A stretch of DNA of 64,000 bases from Streptosporangiaceae bacterium (GCA_019239975.1 JAFAZE010000117.1:1-64000); one strand, 5' to 3'; numbered from the stretch's first letter, positions 10,776-19,361 are shown. Translations and numbers: made by a program. The notes: generated by a model from the letters alone, not told the origin.

Positions 10776-12641
10776 TCAGACGGGGTGCTCGGTGGGACCG
10801 TTGACGTAGCGGCGCCCAGACGGCGTCCGCCATTCGTGCCAGCCCGGCAGCGTCTGGGTGACCGACCAGCCTTCGCTCTGTTTCACCTGGTGGTCGCAGC
10901 GGCAGCGGGGCCCGCAGTTGCACAAGTCGGTGCGGCCGCCCCGGTGATAGGGGGTGGCATGCTCGAAATCACACTGCCTGGCCGGCCGTCGGCACGGCGG
11001 GAAGGTGCAGGTGCCATTGCGGATCTGCACGAGGTGCCGAAGCAGGCCGCTGGGGTGGTAGCCGGCCGACTCATATCTGTGGTCACACTCGGTCAGCGGT
11101 ATCGGGCCGAGGCCGACGGTGAATTCCTTGCCGCCTCCCGTGCTGAGGGTCCATGTTCGGTAGCCGCCGGGCGGCCCGTGACCGTCTCGCTGGGTGAATG
11201 CAGGGCCGTCGCGTGTGCGTGTCCCGCCGGTGCCCGGATCGCCGGTGCCGGGGCGGCCGGTGCCGGGGCGGCCGGTGCCGGGGTCGCCTGGGTCGCCGCG
11301 TTTACTGGTGGTGCCACTGGTCCGCCGGGCGGGACGGGCGCAGCCGTGGCCGATGGCGTGGCCCTGGTCGTTGGTGACGGTGACGCACCATGTCGACCGG
11401 TTGCTGGCGGCGGCTGCGGTGGCCATGTCGCGGGCCAGGGCGGGGTCGATGGCGCCGAGCCCGGCCAGGTGCCCGGGCCGGTCTGCGAGGCCGAGGAGCG
11501 TGGCGAGGGGAATGGTGAGGTTGACGTTGGCCGCCAGCCCGGAACCGGTGCCGTTGCCCACCGGGGCTCCGCCCGCCGGGGCGCCGCCCGCCGGATCATC
11601 CTCGCCGGTCCCCGAGCCGCCGTTACCGCTTCCGCTGTTCCCGTCCTCGCTCTGGCCGCCGCCGTTCCCAGCCTCCGCGTCCGGCTGAGCGCGGCGGCCG
11701 TCCGCCGGGGCCGTCATGGCGTCGCGGGCGTCGCGGCCGAGCAGCAGGTCGATGTAGGCGCGGATGCGCAGCAGGTCCATCGGGTGGCCGGGGAACACCC
11801 TGGCTTTCTTGTAGGCCAGGGCGCGGTCCTGGATCGCCTGGTTGCACATCAGCCCCTCGTCGGTGGGCAGCGCGAACCCGGCCAGGTTCGCCGTGCCGTT
11901 GGCCGCGTCCTGCCAGAACTCGACCCGGGCGTGCTCGCGCTGCGCCTGCTCCCGGCGCCGCCTCGCGCCGTCGGGGTCGACGGCGATGACGATCCGGTGG
12001 ATGATCTCCCGCACTTCGCCGGGGGCCTTGCCGGCCAGTTTGGGGGCGGCGCGGCGGTCGGCCTCGGCGGCCTGGGTGTCGGTTAGCGGGCCGGTGGCCT
12101 CGGCGATGATCGATGCCTTATGACCCGAAATCGCGCCGGTGTCCAGCGCGTGAGCGGTTTCCGGCAGCCTGGCCAGGGCGTGGGCGGTGTCGAGCAGTTT
12201 ACCGGCGGCGCGGGCGGAGATGGCCAGCTCGGCGCTGATCTGCTGGGCCAGGCCCCGCGCCCACGCGCCGGGCAGCCCGCCCGGGCCGCGGCCCTCCAGC
12301 CCCGGCTGCGGGTGGCGGCGGATCAGTTCCCGGATCAGGCCGAGCTTGCCCGCCTCGCACCACGCGGACAGCTTGTCGAACCCGCCGAGCATGCCGAGCA
12401 CCGCATCATCGGAGGCGCCCGCCGGGCGGCGGTGCGGCCCGGCGAGTTCGTCGAGCACGACGCCCATCACCGCCGAGGCGATCTCCCCGTCCAGGGCGCA
12501 GCCCTGCTCGAACGCGGCATACCCTCCTGCCGCCCGCGCCGCCACCCCGGCACTCCCGCCGGGGAACCCCGGAACCGGCCCGCGCGGGGCAGCGGACGGG
12601 TCCTCATCCCGCCCGTGCCCGGAGACCGGTTCCTGCGGCAT
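10776..12641 (-). CDS. DUF222 / 13E12-family protein with C-terminal HNH nuclease motif
   Basis: This 621-residue protein has the long helical DUF222 region (about 40-340) typical of actinobacterial 13E12-repeat proteins. A Gly/Pro/Asp/Thr-rich linker follows, then a C-terminal HNH module (about 540-615) with paired cysteines CTFPPCRRP, the His-containing CDFEHATPYHRGG and CNCGPRCRCDHQVK. The linker contains a (D/R)PGTG tandem repeat (bases about 11230-11290) that should be length-variable. The family is often multi-copy and tied to mobile or repeat DNA, but activity has rarely been shown. The ATG lacks a strong Shine-Dalgarno. Upstream DNA to 12887 is unusually AT-rich and contains the inverted repeat ACTAG/CTAGT (12694-12705), probably promoter sequence. 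Confidence 0.9.
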   Translation of the reverse strand: MPQEPVSGHGRDEDPSAAPRGPVPGFPGGSAGVAARAAGGYAAFEQGCALDGEIASAVMGVVLDELAGPHRRPAGASDDAVLGMLGGFDKLSAWCEAGKLGLIRELIRRHPQPGLEGRGPGGLPGAWARGLAQQISAELAISARAAGKLLDTAHALARLPETAHALDTGAISGHKASIIAEATGPLTDTQAAEADRRAAPKLAGKAPGEVREIIHRIVIAVDPDGARRRREQAQREHARVEFWQDAANGTANLAGFALPTDEGLMCNQAIQDRALAYKKARVFPGHPMDLLRIRAYIDLLLGRDARDAMTAPADGRRAQPDAEAGNGGGQSEDGNSGSGNGGSGTGEDDPAGGAPAGGAPVGNGTGSGLAANVNLTIPLATLLGLADRPGHLAGLGAIDPALARDMATAAAASNRSTWCVTVTNDQGHAIGHGCARPARRTSGTTSKRGDPGDPGTGRPGTGRPGTGDPGTGGTRTRDGPAFTQRDGHGPPGGYRTWTLSTGGGKEFTVGLGPIPLTECDHRYESAGYHPSGLLRHLVQIRNGTCTFPPCRRPARQCDFEHATPYHRGGRTDLCNCGPRCRCDHQVKQSEGWSVTQTLPGWHEWRTPSGRRYVNGPTEHPV

Positions 12642-12887
12642 GTGAAACCACCGCCCGTTTGGATAACTAGGGTTTCAAGAATCTAATTCAAATACTAGTG
12701 CTAGTTCATGATCATTTCAAGCCGCTATGGTTATCCGGGAGCCCTTTTTGCTTACCCGCGAGACCGCACCGGCTGCGAATCAGCGTTCCCGATCGTTCTC
12801 AGCCCTCGCCGCGAGATGGATGCAGCTCGTTTCGAGTGATGGAGGTCTGTACATTGGGCGTGTACCGCCGTGTGCGTCATCCCCTTG

Positions 12888-13490
12888 TCACCGGGTGTGC
12901 GGGATCTGGGGTGCGGTGGTGGCTAGCCCGTTGAGGATGACTTCGGTCTCCCAGCGCAGCAGGTCATGGTGCTGCCCGGGGGTGGCGGATGCTGCGGGGA
13001 CGCGGTCCAGGGCCGCGGCGGTGACGAACAAGGCGAGCAGGTCGAGCGCGGCGGGGATGGCCGTTTCGGGGATCTGCCCTTCGGCGAGCAGTTCCCGTAC
13101 CCGCGCGGTGATCTGGCGCGCGTTCGGGCCGGAGGGGACCTTGGCCAGGGCCACCTGGGCGAGCCCGCCGTGGCCGCTGGCGGCCTGAACCGACTTGATC
13201 AGCAGCCAGCTCAGGCGCTCCCGCCAGGTGCCTGCGGGGATGGCCGCCTGAACGACGGCGGCCATGACGTGATCGAACATGGCGTCCAGCAGGTCCTCCC
13301 GGCTGCGGATGTATACGTACAGGGCGGACGCGCTGGTATCCAGTGCGGTCGCGACGCGGCGCATGGTGACGGCATCCAGGTTCTCGGTGTCGGCGATGTG
13401 CAGGGCCGTCTCGATGATGGCTGCCCGGCTCAGCGCCGGGCGGATCGCCTGGCCCCGGCGGCTGACCGGTTCGCGTGCCCGTGGCTCCAT
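12888..13490 (-). CDS. TetR-family transcriptional repressor
   Basis: The 200-residue protein has an N-terminal TetR helix-turn-helix (about residues 20-65), with LSRAAIIETALHIAD and VATALDTSASALYVYIRSRE. A helical C-terminal ligand/dimer domain of the TetR_C type follows. It is divergent from the LLM oxidoreductase, with 96 nt between them that hold a near-perfect 32-bp palindrome. The simplest model is repression of both genes, relieved by a substrate of the oxidoreductase. The mRNA is probably leaderless (TAAACT 6 nt from the ATG). Confidence 0.9.
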   Translation of the reverse strand: MEPRAREPVSRRGQAIRPALSRAAIIETALHIADTENLDAVTMRRVATALDTSASALYVYIRSREDLLDAMFDHVMAAVVQAAIPAGTWRERLSWLLIKSVQAASGHGGLAQVALAKVPSGPNARQITARVRELLAEGQIPETAIPAALDLLALFVTAAALDRVPAASATPGQHHDLLRWETEVILNGLATTAPQIPHTR

Positions 13491-13496
13491 GCCGTA

Positions 13497-13533
13497 AGTT
13501 TACGTACAATGTTCGTCAGCGAACAGCGTACGT
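13497..13533. promoter_or_regulatory. TetR operator palindrome and leaderless -10 of the repressor
   Basis: The half-site at 13502-13515 and its inverted partner at 13520-13533 match in 12 of 14 positions around a 4-nt TCAG spacer (ACGTAC..TGTTCG / CGAACA..GTACGT). On the minus strand TAAACT (13502-13497) lies 6 nt before the repressor ATG, so the palindrome abuts and touches that -10 box. It also sits 54 nt before the divergent oxidoreductase. Confidence 0.8.
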
Positions 13534-13586
13534 CGGCGTCGGCGTCGGCCCGGCACCGGTGCCTACGCCAGAATGGGTGATCAGGT

Positions 13587-14618
13587 ATGAAACTGGGCTT
13601 GCTGCTGGGATTCTGGGGTGCTGACGGGCCGCCGCACGGCCTGCTCCCTGCGGTACGCGAGGCCGAGGCCATCGGCTATGAGTCGGTGTGGACGTCGGAG
13701 GGCCACGGCTCGGACGCGCTGACGCCGCTTGCCTGGATCGGGGCGCATACCAGCACTATCCGGCTGGGCACGGCTGTCATGCACATGGCCGCGCGGGCGC
13801 CCGCGGCCACCGCGATGGCGGCGCTGAGCATGGATCACCTGTCGGCCGGCCGGTTCGTGCCCGGCCTGGGCCTGTCCGGGCCGGACCTGGTTCGGGGATG
13901 GTACGGCCAGCCGTTCGACCCGCCGCTTGGCCGTACTCGCGACTACCTGGCCATCGTGCGGCGTGTCCTGGCCGGCGACGCCCCTGTCGCCTATGCGGGC
14001 AGGCACCTGTCACTGCCGCTGCCGGCGCCGGACGGGAGCGAAGCGGTGGCACTCACCTCCACGGTCCGGCCGCTGCGCCCCGGCCTGCCCATCGTCCTGG
14101 GCGCCGAGGGCCCCGGGAATGTTGCCCTGGCCAGGGAGATAGCTGATGGCTGGATCGCCACCTATTACTCGCCGTACCGGGACGGTCATTACCGCGACGC
14201 GCTAGCGCTGGGCGCCGCCCGCCCGGGAGCACGGTGCGCGACAGGGGACTTCGAGGTCATCGGCACGGTTCCGGTCGTACTAGATGACGACACCGAAGCC
14301 GCGGCCGACCAGCTCCGCCCGGTGTTCGCCAGCTTTATCGGCCCTGCCGGCCGCAACTTCCACGCCCAGGCGCTGGTCAGGATGGGCCACGAGGACGTTG
14401 TCTCCAAGGTGAGCGCGCTGTGGATCGCGGGAAACCGCAAGGAAGCAGCCGCCGCGATCCCGACATGGCTCGTGGAACAGCTCGCGCTCATCGGCCCTGC
14501 GGGCAAGATCCGCGAAGAACTGCCCGCCTGGCGCGGCTCATTGCTCACGACGCTGGTGGTCTACGTGCCACTGCGCGCACAGATCCTGGGCCAGGTGGCC
14601 GAGCTGATCCTCGGCTGA
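13587..14618 (+). CDS. LLM-class (luciferase-like) F420-type oxidoreductase
   Basis: The 343-residue protein is a TIM-barrel bacterial-luciferase-family enzyme, of the type that in actinobacteria usually binds coenzyme F420 rather than FMN. Supporting segments are KLGLLLGFWG, EAEAIGYESVWTSEGHG, the MHMAARAPAATAMAALS helix and FVPGLGLSGP. The substrate is unknown. The ATG has only a weak purine stretch upstream. Its regulation is probably by the divergent TetR repressor through the shared operator. Confidence 0.87.
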   Translation: MKLGLLLGFWGADGPPHGLLPAVREAEAIGYESVWTSEGHGSDALTPLAWIGAHTSTIRLGTAVMHMAARAPAATAMAALSMDHLSAGRFVPGLGLSGPDLVRGWYGQPFDPPLGRTRDYLAIVRRVLAGDAPVAYAGRHLSLPLPAPDGSEAVALTSTVRPLRPGLPIVLGAEGPGNVALAREIADGWIATYYSPYRDGHYRDALALGAARPGARCATGDFEVIGTVPVVLDDDTEAAADQLRPVFASFIGPAGRNFHAQALVRMGHEDVVSKVSALWIAGNRKEAAAAIPTWLVEQLALIGPAGKIREELPAWRGSLLTTLVVYVPLRAQILGQVAELILG

Positions 14619-14795
14619 GCCCGCACAATCACCGGCTGAGAGGGCGGGTCACGCCCCGAGCGTGTACTGGCCCTGCGCCGTGCCGGGATAGAGCCGATTA
14701 ACCGGAAATCAGGCAAAACTCCAGGTCAGGACTCCCCCCAGAAGAGCTGCACCCCCGCGAGAGCCGAGAAGAGCACCGGGTTCCTCATCGGGGAA

Positions 14796-14801
14796 TATCC
14801 T
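14796..14801 (+). promoter_or_regulatory. -10 box TATCCT for a leaderless transcript
   Basis: TATCCT ends exactly 7 nt before the ATG at 14809 and there is no purine-rich site in between, placing the transcription start at the start codon. Confidence 0.7.
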
Positions 14802-14808
14802 GTGTCTC

Positions 14809-15009
14809 ATGCCTGACCGGCCATCTGACGCCGCGTGGCTGAAAATCCGCGCGGAGCCCGGGCTCTGTGGCGCCTGCGGGCATGCGAAGCTCAATGAGAC
14901 ACGGCGGGGCACGGTGTACCTGCGTTGTATGCGCGCCGCATGGGACGCGGCGCTTGCCCGCTACCCTCGTCTCCCCGTCACGCGGTGCGCGGGATTTGAG
15001 CGGCGCTGA
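14809..15009 (+). CDS. Small conserved Cys-containing actinobacterial protein
   Basis: This is a 66-residue protein with CGACGHAK, a third Cys (YLRC) and a fourth near the end (TRCAGF), a possible zinc-binding set. The middle NETRRGTVYLRC and the end RYPRLPV..C.GF resemble a small conserved actinobacterial family of unknown role. The small size and the clean leaderless promoter directly upstream support a real gene. It stands alone between the oxidoreductase and the parA-like gene. Confidence 0.7.
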   Translation: MPDRPSDAAWLKIRAEPGLCGACGHAKLNETRRGTVYLRCMRAAWDAALARYPRLPVTRCAGFERR

Positions 15010-15139
15010 CGAACGAACGGCGGCGCAATCGGCGCAATCGGGGCGCCCCGTGCGCCGTGGCGGCGCCCTCGGTGCAGGCGCCCCGGGACAGGTGGCACGG
15101 AAATAAAGAGCCTATATCCGGCGCAAACGGCGAGTCGGC

Positions 15140-15168
15140 TTGCCGGGGGCCGGCCCAGGGCCTAGAGT
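15140..15168 (+). promoter_or_regulatory. Putative sigma-70-type promoter of the parA-scp region
   Basis: TTGCCG (15140-15145) and TAGAGT (15163-15168) are separated by 17 nt, giving a leader of about 50 nt before the parA-like GTG. The preceding 216 nt (15010-15225) hold no other gene that I can see. Confidence 0.45.
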
Positions 15169-15225
15169 CCCAACAGGTTTCGGGCACCGTCGCAGCCTTT
15201 TAAAGCCCCGGGAGGTTCATCACTG

Positions 15226-16119
15226 GTGGCAGCATCCCGCATCAGAGAGCCCGAGCCGGGCGAGCTAGGCCCGACTGGGCGGCCGGTATCCCCTTTCCCT
15301 GACCCCGAGCCACTTGCCGAGCATGGCCCGGCACGCATCGTCGCCATCTGCAATCAGAAGGGCGGCGTCGGCAAGACCACGACGACCATCAACCTGGGAG
15401 CGGCGCTGGCCGAGCAGGGCCGCAGGGTGCTGCTGGTCGATTTCGACCCGCAGGGCGCGCTCTCGGTGGGGCTGGGCATCCAGCCGCACGACATCGACAG
15501 CACCATCTACAACCTGCTCATGGAGCGCGACATCACCGCGCATGACGTGCTGTACAAGACCAGCATTAACGGCATGGACCTGCTGCCGAGCAACATCGAC
15601 CTGTCCGGCGCCGAAGTCCAGCTGGTCCACGAGGTCGGGCGGGAGTACGTGCTCGGCGGCGTCCTCGAGCCGCTGGTGCCCGACTACGACATCATCCTGA
15701 TCGACTGCCAGCCGTCCCTCGGCCTGCTGACCATCAACGCGCTGGCGTGCGCCCAGGGCGTGCTGATCCCGCTGGAGTGCGAGTACTTCGCGATGCGCGG
15801 GGTGGCGCTGCTGATGGAGACCATCGAGAAGGTGTCGCACCGGCTCAACCCGAAGCTGAACATCGACGGGCTGCTAGCGACCATGTACGACTCGCGCACA
15901 CTGCACACGCGAGAGGTGCTGGCCAGCATCGTCAATGGTTTCGGCGACAAGGTTTTTCATACCGTGATCAACCGCACCGTGCGCTTCCCGGACGCTACTG
16001 TGGCCGGGGAACCCATCACGAGTTTCGACTCCGCGTCGATGGGGGCGAGTTCCTATCGCGAGCTTGCCAAGGAGGTTCTGGAGCGGTGGCGGCAGGCAGG
16101 AGGCGATCACGCCGGGTAA
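15226..16119 (+). CDS. parA: ParA/Soj-family ATPase
   Basis: A deviant Walker A motif KGGVGKTTTT follows a ~40-residue Pro/Glu-rich N-terminal extension. The rest (DFDPQGALSVGLG, IDCQPSLGLLT, LIPLECEYFAMRG) is typical of Soj/ParA ATPases. There is no parB here. This copy is the ParA-like protein encoded next to scpA in actinobacteria (Rv1708 in M. tuberculosis) rather than the origin-proximal one. A role with SMC-ScpAB in chromosome organisation is inferred from position only. The GTG start follows GGGAGG by about 11 nt. Confidence 0.9.
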   Translation: MAASRIREPEPGELGPTGRPVSPFPDPEPLAEHGPARIVAICNQKGGVGKTTTTINLGAALAEQGRRVLLVDFDPQGALSVGLGIQPHDIDSTIYNLLMERDITAHDVLYKTSINGMDLLPSNIDLSGAEVQLVHEVGREYVLGGVLEPLVPDYDIILIDCQPSLGLLTINALACAQGVLIPLECEYFAMRGVALLMETIEKVSHRLNPKLNIDGLLATMYDSRTLHTREVLASIVNGFGDKVFHTVINRTVRFPDATVAGEPITSFDSASMGASSYRELAKEVLERWRQAGGDHAG

Positions 16120-16574
16120 GCCTTCCCGGCGTCGCCGAACTGCTGCGTCCCGCCGCCGCGCCCGGCCCCGACGGCGGAGATGAGCGCCAGGCCTCCGGCC
16201 GTGAGAAGCACGCGCAGAAGATCACCGTCTACCTGACGGCGGACGAGCTGCTTGACCTCGAGCGCGCCAGGCTCGCGCTGCGCCGCTTCGGCGTCGCGGT
16301 CGACCGGGGCAGGCTGGTGCGCGAGGCGATCGCGGTGCTCCTCGCCGACCTGGATGCCCGGGGGAAGGAGAGCCTGCTGGCCCGCCGGATCGGCATGCGC
16401 GACGAGCCCAGCGGCGACTCCGCCAACGAGCCCAGCCGCGACTCCCCGAACGGGACCAGCGGCGACGCCCCCAACGGGACCAGCGGCGGCAACGGGGTCG
16501 CCCCGGCGGCCAGCGGAGCCGCGTGGGAGGGCGAGGCGGGCACGGTCTCGCGGCGGCCGCAGCGGCAGCCGTAA
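16086..16574 (+). CDS. Small protein with ribbon-helix-helix-like segment, overlapping parA
   Basis: The gene starts inside parA in another frame. AAGGAGG (16069-16075) lies 10 nt before a GTG at 16086, giving a 34-nt overlap. Residues ~38-85 (QKITVYLTADELLDLERARL, then REAIAVLLADL) look like a CopG/ribbon-helix-helix DNA-binding segment. The rest is a disordered Ser/Asn/Gly/Asp tail with a repeated (E/T)SxDS/A-PN pattern. The pairing of ParA with a small DNA-binding-like partner suggests a centromere-binding or accessory role (inference). The frame continues upstream inside parA, so the start rests on the Shine-Dalgarno. Confidence 0.75.
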   Translation: MAAGRRRSRRVSLPGVAELLRPAAAPGPDGGDERQASGREKHAQKITVYLTADELLDLERARLALRRFGVAVDRGRLVREAIAVLLADLDARGKESLLARRIGMRDEPSGDSANEPSRDSPNGTSGDAPNGTSGGNGVAPAASGAAWEGEAGTVSRRPQRQP

Positions 16575-16610
16575 CGGTTCGGGGCAGCCGTGACGGGCGC
16601 ACGGGTCCGC

Positions 16611-16616
16611 TACGGT
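16611..16616 (+). promoter_or_regulatory. -10 box TACGGT upstream of scpA
   Basis: TACGGT ends 6 nt before an in-frame GTG at 16623. This supports a leaderless scpA start 11 codons downstream of the longest open frame. Confidence 0.55.
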
Positions 16617-16622
16617 CGTACC

Positions 16623-17519
16623 GTGGTTACGGCGGCGGGTGACACGATGACAGGCAACGTTGTTCCAGGTGAGGCGGCCGACGCGCCGCGGGGCGCGGGC
16701 GGCTTCGAGGTGCACCTCGACGTGTTCGAGGGGCCGTTCGACCTCCTGCTCGCGCTGATCTCCAAGCACAAGCTGGACATCACCGAGGTGGCGCTGTCCC
16801 AGGTCACCGACGAGTTCATCGCCTACATCCGGCAGCGCTCCGATGGCTGGGACCTGGACCAGGTGAGTTACTTCCTCGTCGTCGCGGCCACCCTGCTCGA
16901 CCTGAAGGCCGCCAGGCTGCTGCCGTCGGGCGAGGTGGAGGACGAGGAGGACCTCGCGCTGCTGGAGGCCCGGGACCTGCTGTTCGCGCGGCTGCTGCAG
17001 TACCGGGCGTACAAGGAGGTCGCGGCGGTGTTCGCCGCCCGGATGGCCGCCGCCGCCCGGCGCTTCCCCCGCCGGGTGCCGCTGGAGCCCCGGTTCGCGC
17101 AGCTCCTGCCCGAGGTGCTGCTCAACCTCGGCCCCCAGGAGTTCGCCGCGATCGCGGCCCGGGCGCTGACCCCGAAGGCGGCGCCGGTGGTGTCGACGGA
17201 GCACATCCACGCCCCGTTCATCAGCATCAGGGAACAGGCCGCGGCGATCGCGTCGCGGCTGCGGGGCCTGGGCAGGGCGAGCTTCCGGCAGCTGACCGCG
17301 GGAGCCGCGGGCAACTACGAGATCGTCGCGTCGTTCCTCGCGCTGCTCGAGTTGTACCGGGAGGACACGGTCGCATTCGAGCAGGTGGTGCCGCTGGGCG
17401 AGCTGTATGTCAGCTGGACCGGCGCGGGTGAGGACGGCAACGAGGACATGGGCGAGGACGATGTGCCATCGCACTGGGAAACGGATAGCGTCAGGGATCT
17501 GACGGCAGGTGATGAGTAG
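16623..17519 (+). CDS. scpA: Segregation and condensation protein A
   Basis: ScpA is the kleisin that bridges the SMC dimer and binds ScpB in the bacterial condensin. The N-terminal signature FEVHLDVFEGPFDLLLALI is clear and the LELYREDTVAFEQ C-terminal winged-helix region is present. The product is about 298 residues. I prefer the GTG at 16623 over the longest frame (16590) because of the -10 box 6 nt upstream; an ATG at 16647 is a further alternative. It overlaps scpB by 11 nt. Confidence 0.93.
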   Translation: MVTAAGDTMTGNVVPGEAADAPRGAGGFEVHLDVFEGPFDLLLALISKHKLDITEVALSQVTDEFIAYIRQRSDGWDLDQVSYFLVVAATLLDLKAARLLPSGEVEDEEDLALLEARDLLFARLLQYRAYKEVAAVFAARMAAAARRFPRRVPLEPRFAQLLPEVLLNLGPQEFAAIAARALTPKAAPVVSTEHIHAPFISIREQAAAIASRLRGLGRASFRQLTAGAAGNYEIVASFLALLELYREDTVAFEQVVPLGELYVSWTGAGEDGNEDMGEDDVPSHWETDSVRDLTAGDE

Positions 17520-18159
17520 CACAATGACAAGCGACTTCATGGCGAGCCCGCCGGACGGGCCAGGGCAGGACGCGCAGGCCGCGGACGCCCAGGACGCGAA
17601 CCCGCAGGCCGCGGACGGGCCGGGCCTGCGGGCCTCGCTGGAGGCGATCCTTCTCGTCGCCGACGAGCCGGTGTCCGAGGTGGTGCTCGCCCAGGTGCTC
17701 GAGCGGCCGCGCGGCGAGGTCGCCGCCGGGCTGCGCGACCTGGCAGCCTCCTGCGAAGCCGAAGGCCGCGGCTTCGACCTGCGGGAGATCGCCGGCGGAT
17801 GGCGGTTCTACACCCGCGAGGACTGCGCGCCGCTGGTCGAGCGGTTCGTCAGGGACGGGCAGGAGGTCAGGCTCACCCAGGCGGCGCTCGAAACGCTCGC
17901 GGTCGTCGCCTACCGGCAGCCGGTCAGCCGGGCCCGGATATCCGCGGTACGCGGAGTCAACTGCGACGGTGTCATCAGGACGCTGGTGCTGCGCGGCCTC
18001 GTCGAGGACGCCGGCACCGACCAGGAGACCGGCGCCATCCTGTACCGCACCACCGGGTACTTCCTCGAGCGGCTTGGCGTGGCCAGCCTGGCCGACCTGC
18101 CTGACCTGGCGCCTTTCCTGCCGGATGACGTCGAGGACATCGAGGACGGGGGAGCGTGA
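17509..18159 (+). CDS. scpB: Segregation and condensation protein B
   Basis: ScpB dimerises through winged-helix domains and binds ScpA. The 216-residue product begins with an acidic Ala/Asp/Pro extension, then LEAILLVADEPVSEVVLAQ, RLTQAALETLAVVAYRQPVSRA-like helix and the VRGVNCDGVI turn typical of the family. It overlaps scpA by 11 nt and ends 1 nt before the rluB ATG, so the three are one operon. Confidence 0.95.
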   Translation: MMSSTMTSDFMASPPDGPGQDAQAADAQDANPQAADGPGLRASLEAILLVADEPVSEVVLAQVLERPRGEVAAGLRDLAASCEAEGRGFDLREIAGGWRFYTREDCAPLVERFVRDGQEVRLTQAALETLAVVAYRQPVSRARISAVRGVNCDGVIRTLVLRGLVEDAGTDQETGAILYRTTGYFLERLGVASLADLPDLAPFLPDDVEDIEDGGA

Positions 18160-18160
18160 C

Positions 18161-18958
18161 ATGCCGGACGACATCGACCCGGGCTGGCGCGACGGGATCG
18201 ACGGCGGGGAGCGCGACGGGCTCACCGACGTGCCCGGCGGCGTCCGGCTGCAGAAGGTGCTCGCCGCCGCCGGCGTGGGCAGCAGGCGGCACTGCGAGGA
18301 ACTGATCGGCGCCGGGCGAGTCGACGTGGACGGGCAGACCGTCCGCAGGTTCGGCGCCAGGGTCGACCCGGACCGCCAGGTGATCAAGGTGGACGGCAAG
18401 CGCATCCCGGCCCGGCAGGACCTGGTGTACCTGGCGTTCAACAAACCGCCGAAGGTCCTCACCGCGATGTCCGATCCGCGCGGGCGCCGGACGGTCACCG
18501 ACTTCCTCGGGGACCGGGCGGAACGGCTGTTTCACATCGGCAGGCTGGACTACGACACCGAGGGCCTGATGCTGCTCACCAACGACGGTGAGCTGGCGCA
18601 CCGGCTCGCCCACCCGAGCTATGAGGTCGCCAAGACGTACCTCGCGGACGTGGCCGGCCCGGTGCCCAGGGACCTGGGGCGGCGGCTCGCCACCGGAATC
18701 GAGCTCGAGGACGGGGTCGCCGTGGCGGACCGCTTCCGGGTCGTCGAGCGGGCCGGGTCCCGGGCGCTGGTCGAGATCACGCTGCACGAGGGGCGCAAGC
18801 ACATCGTCCGTCGGATGCTCGCCGAGGCGGGCCACCCGGTCAGCCGGCTGGTCCGCACCGACGTTGGTCCCGTCCGGCTGGGCAACCTTCGCCCCGGCAG
18901 CACCCGTGACCTTTCAACCAGGGAAATAGGTGAGCTGTATGCCGCCGTCGGCCTGTAG
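18161..18958 (+). CDS. rluB: 23S rRNA pseudouridine synthase, RluB/RsuA family
   Basis: The 265-residue protein has an S4 RNA-binding domain (VRLQKVLAAAGVGSRR) and the pseudouridine synthase domain with catalytic Asp in GRLDYDTEGL. The RKHIVRRMLAEAGHPVSRLVR segment is typical of the family. The ATG at 18161 directly follows GGGGGAG and the scpB stop. A longer open frame reaches into scpB in another reading frame and is not needed. Which uridine is modified cannot be told from sequence; RluB is the usual assignment for the scpAB-linked gene. Confidence 0.9.
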   Translation: MPDDIDPGWRDGIDGGERDGLTDVPGGVRLQKVLAAAGVGSRRHCEELIGAGRVDVDGQTVRRFGARVDPDRQVIKVDGKRIPARQDLVYLAFNKPPKVLTAMSDPRGRRTVTDFLGDRAERLFHIGRLDYDTEGLMLLTNDGELAHRLAHPSYEVAKTYLADVAGPVPRDLGRRLATGIELEDGVAVADRFRVVERAGSRALVEITLHEGRKHIVRRMLAEAGHPVSRLVRTDVGPVRLGNLRPGSTRDLSTREIGELYAAVGL

Positions 18959-19000
18959 CCTGAGTGCCGGTGACGGGGGGGTGACGGGAGGAGACGAGGA

Positions 19001-19360
19001 ATGGTCCGGGCGATCCGTGGTGCGGTGCAGGTCGACGCGAACGAGCGGGACGCGATCCTGGATGGCGCCGCTGAGCTGGTGAACGCGGTGATGAACCGCA
19101 ACGACCTGACCACCGACGACGTGATCAGCGTGCTGTTCACCGTCACCCCGGACCTGACCGCCGAGTTCCCCGCGCTCGCCGCGCGCAAGATCGGGTTCCA
19201 CGACGTGCCGCTCATCTGTGCCACGGAGATCCCGGTGCCCGGTGCGATGCCCCGGGTCGTCCGCCTGCTTGCGCACGTCGAGTCCACGCGCCCGCGGTCG
19301 GAGATCCAGCACGTGTACCTGCGCGGCGCCGCCGCGCTGCGGCTCGACATAGCGCAGTGA
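19001..19360 (+). CDS. aroH: Chorismate mutase, AroH type
   Basis: This is a 119-residue monofunctional AroH-fold chorismate mutase, converting chorismate to prephenate. Active-site residues line up with the B. subtilis enzyme: Arg6, Arg62, Glu76, Arg88 and Tyr106. GGGAGGAGACGAGGA precedes the ATG. It ends 1 nt before tyrA, whose product uses prephenate, so the pair is a two-step tyrosine branch operon. Confidence 0.95.
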   Translation: MVRAIRGAVQVDANERDAILDGAAELVNAVMNRNDLTTDDVISVLFTVTPDLTAEFPALAARKIGFHDVPLICATEIPVPGAMPRVVRLLAHVESTRPRSEIQHVYLRGAAALRLDIAQ

Positions 19361-19361
19361 C

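Noticed and set aside
10785-12086. Long + strand open frame of 433 codons
   Set aside because: It is antisense to the DUF222-HNH gene, with Gly/Ala/Val/Arg-biased composition and no motifs; high GC keeps it open.
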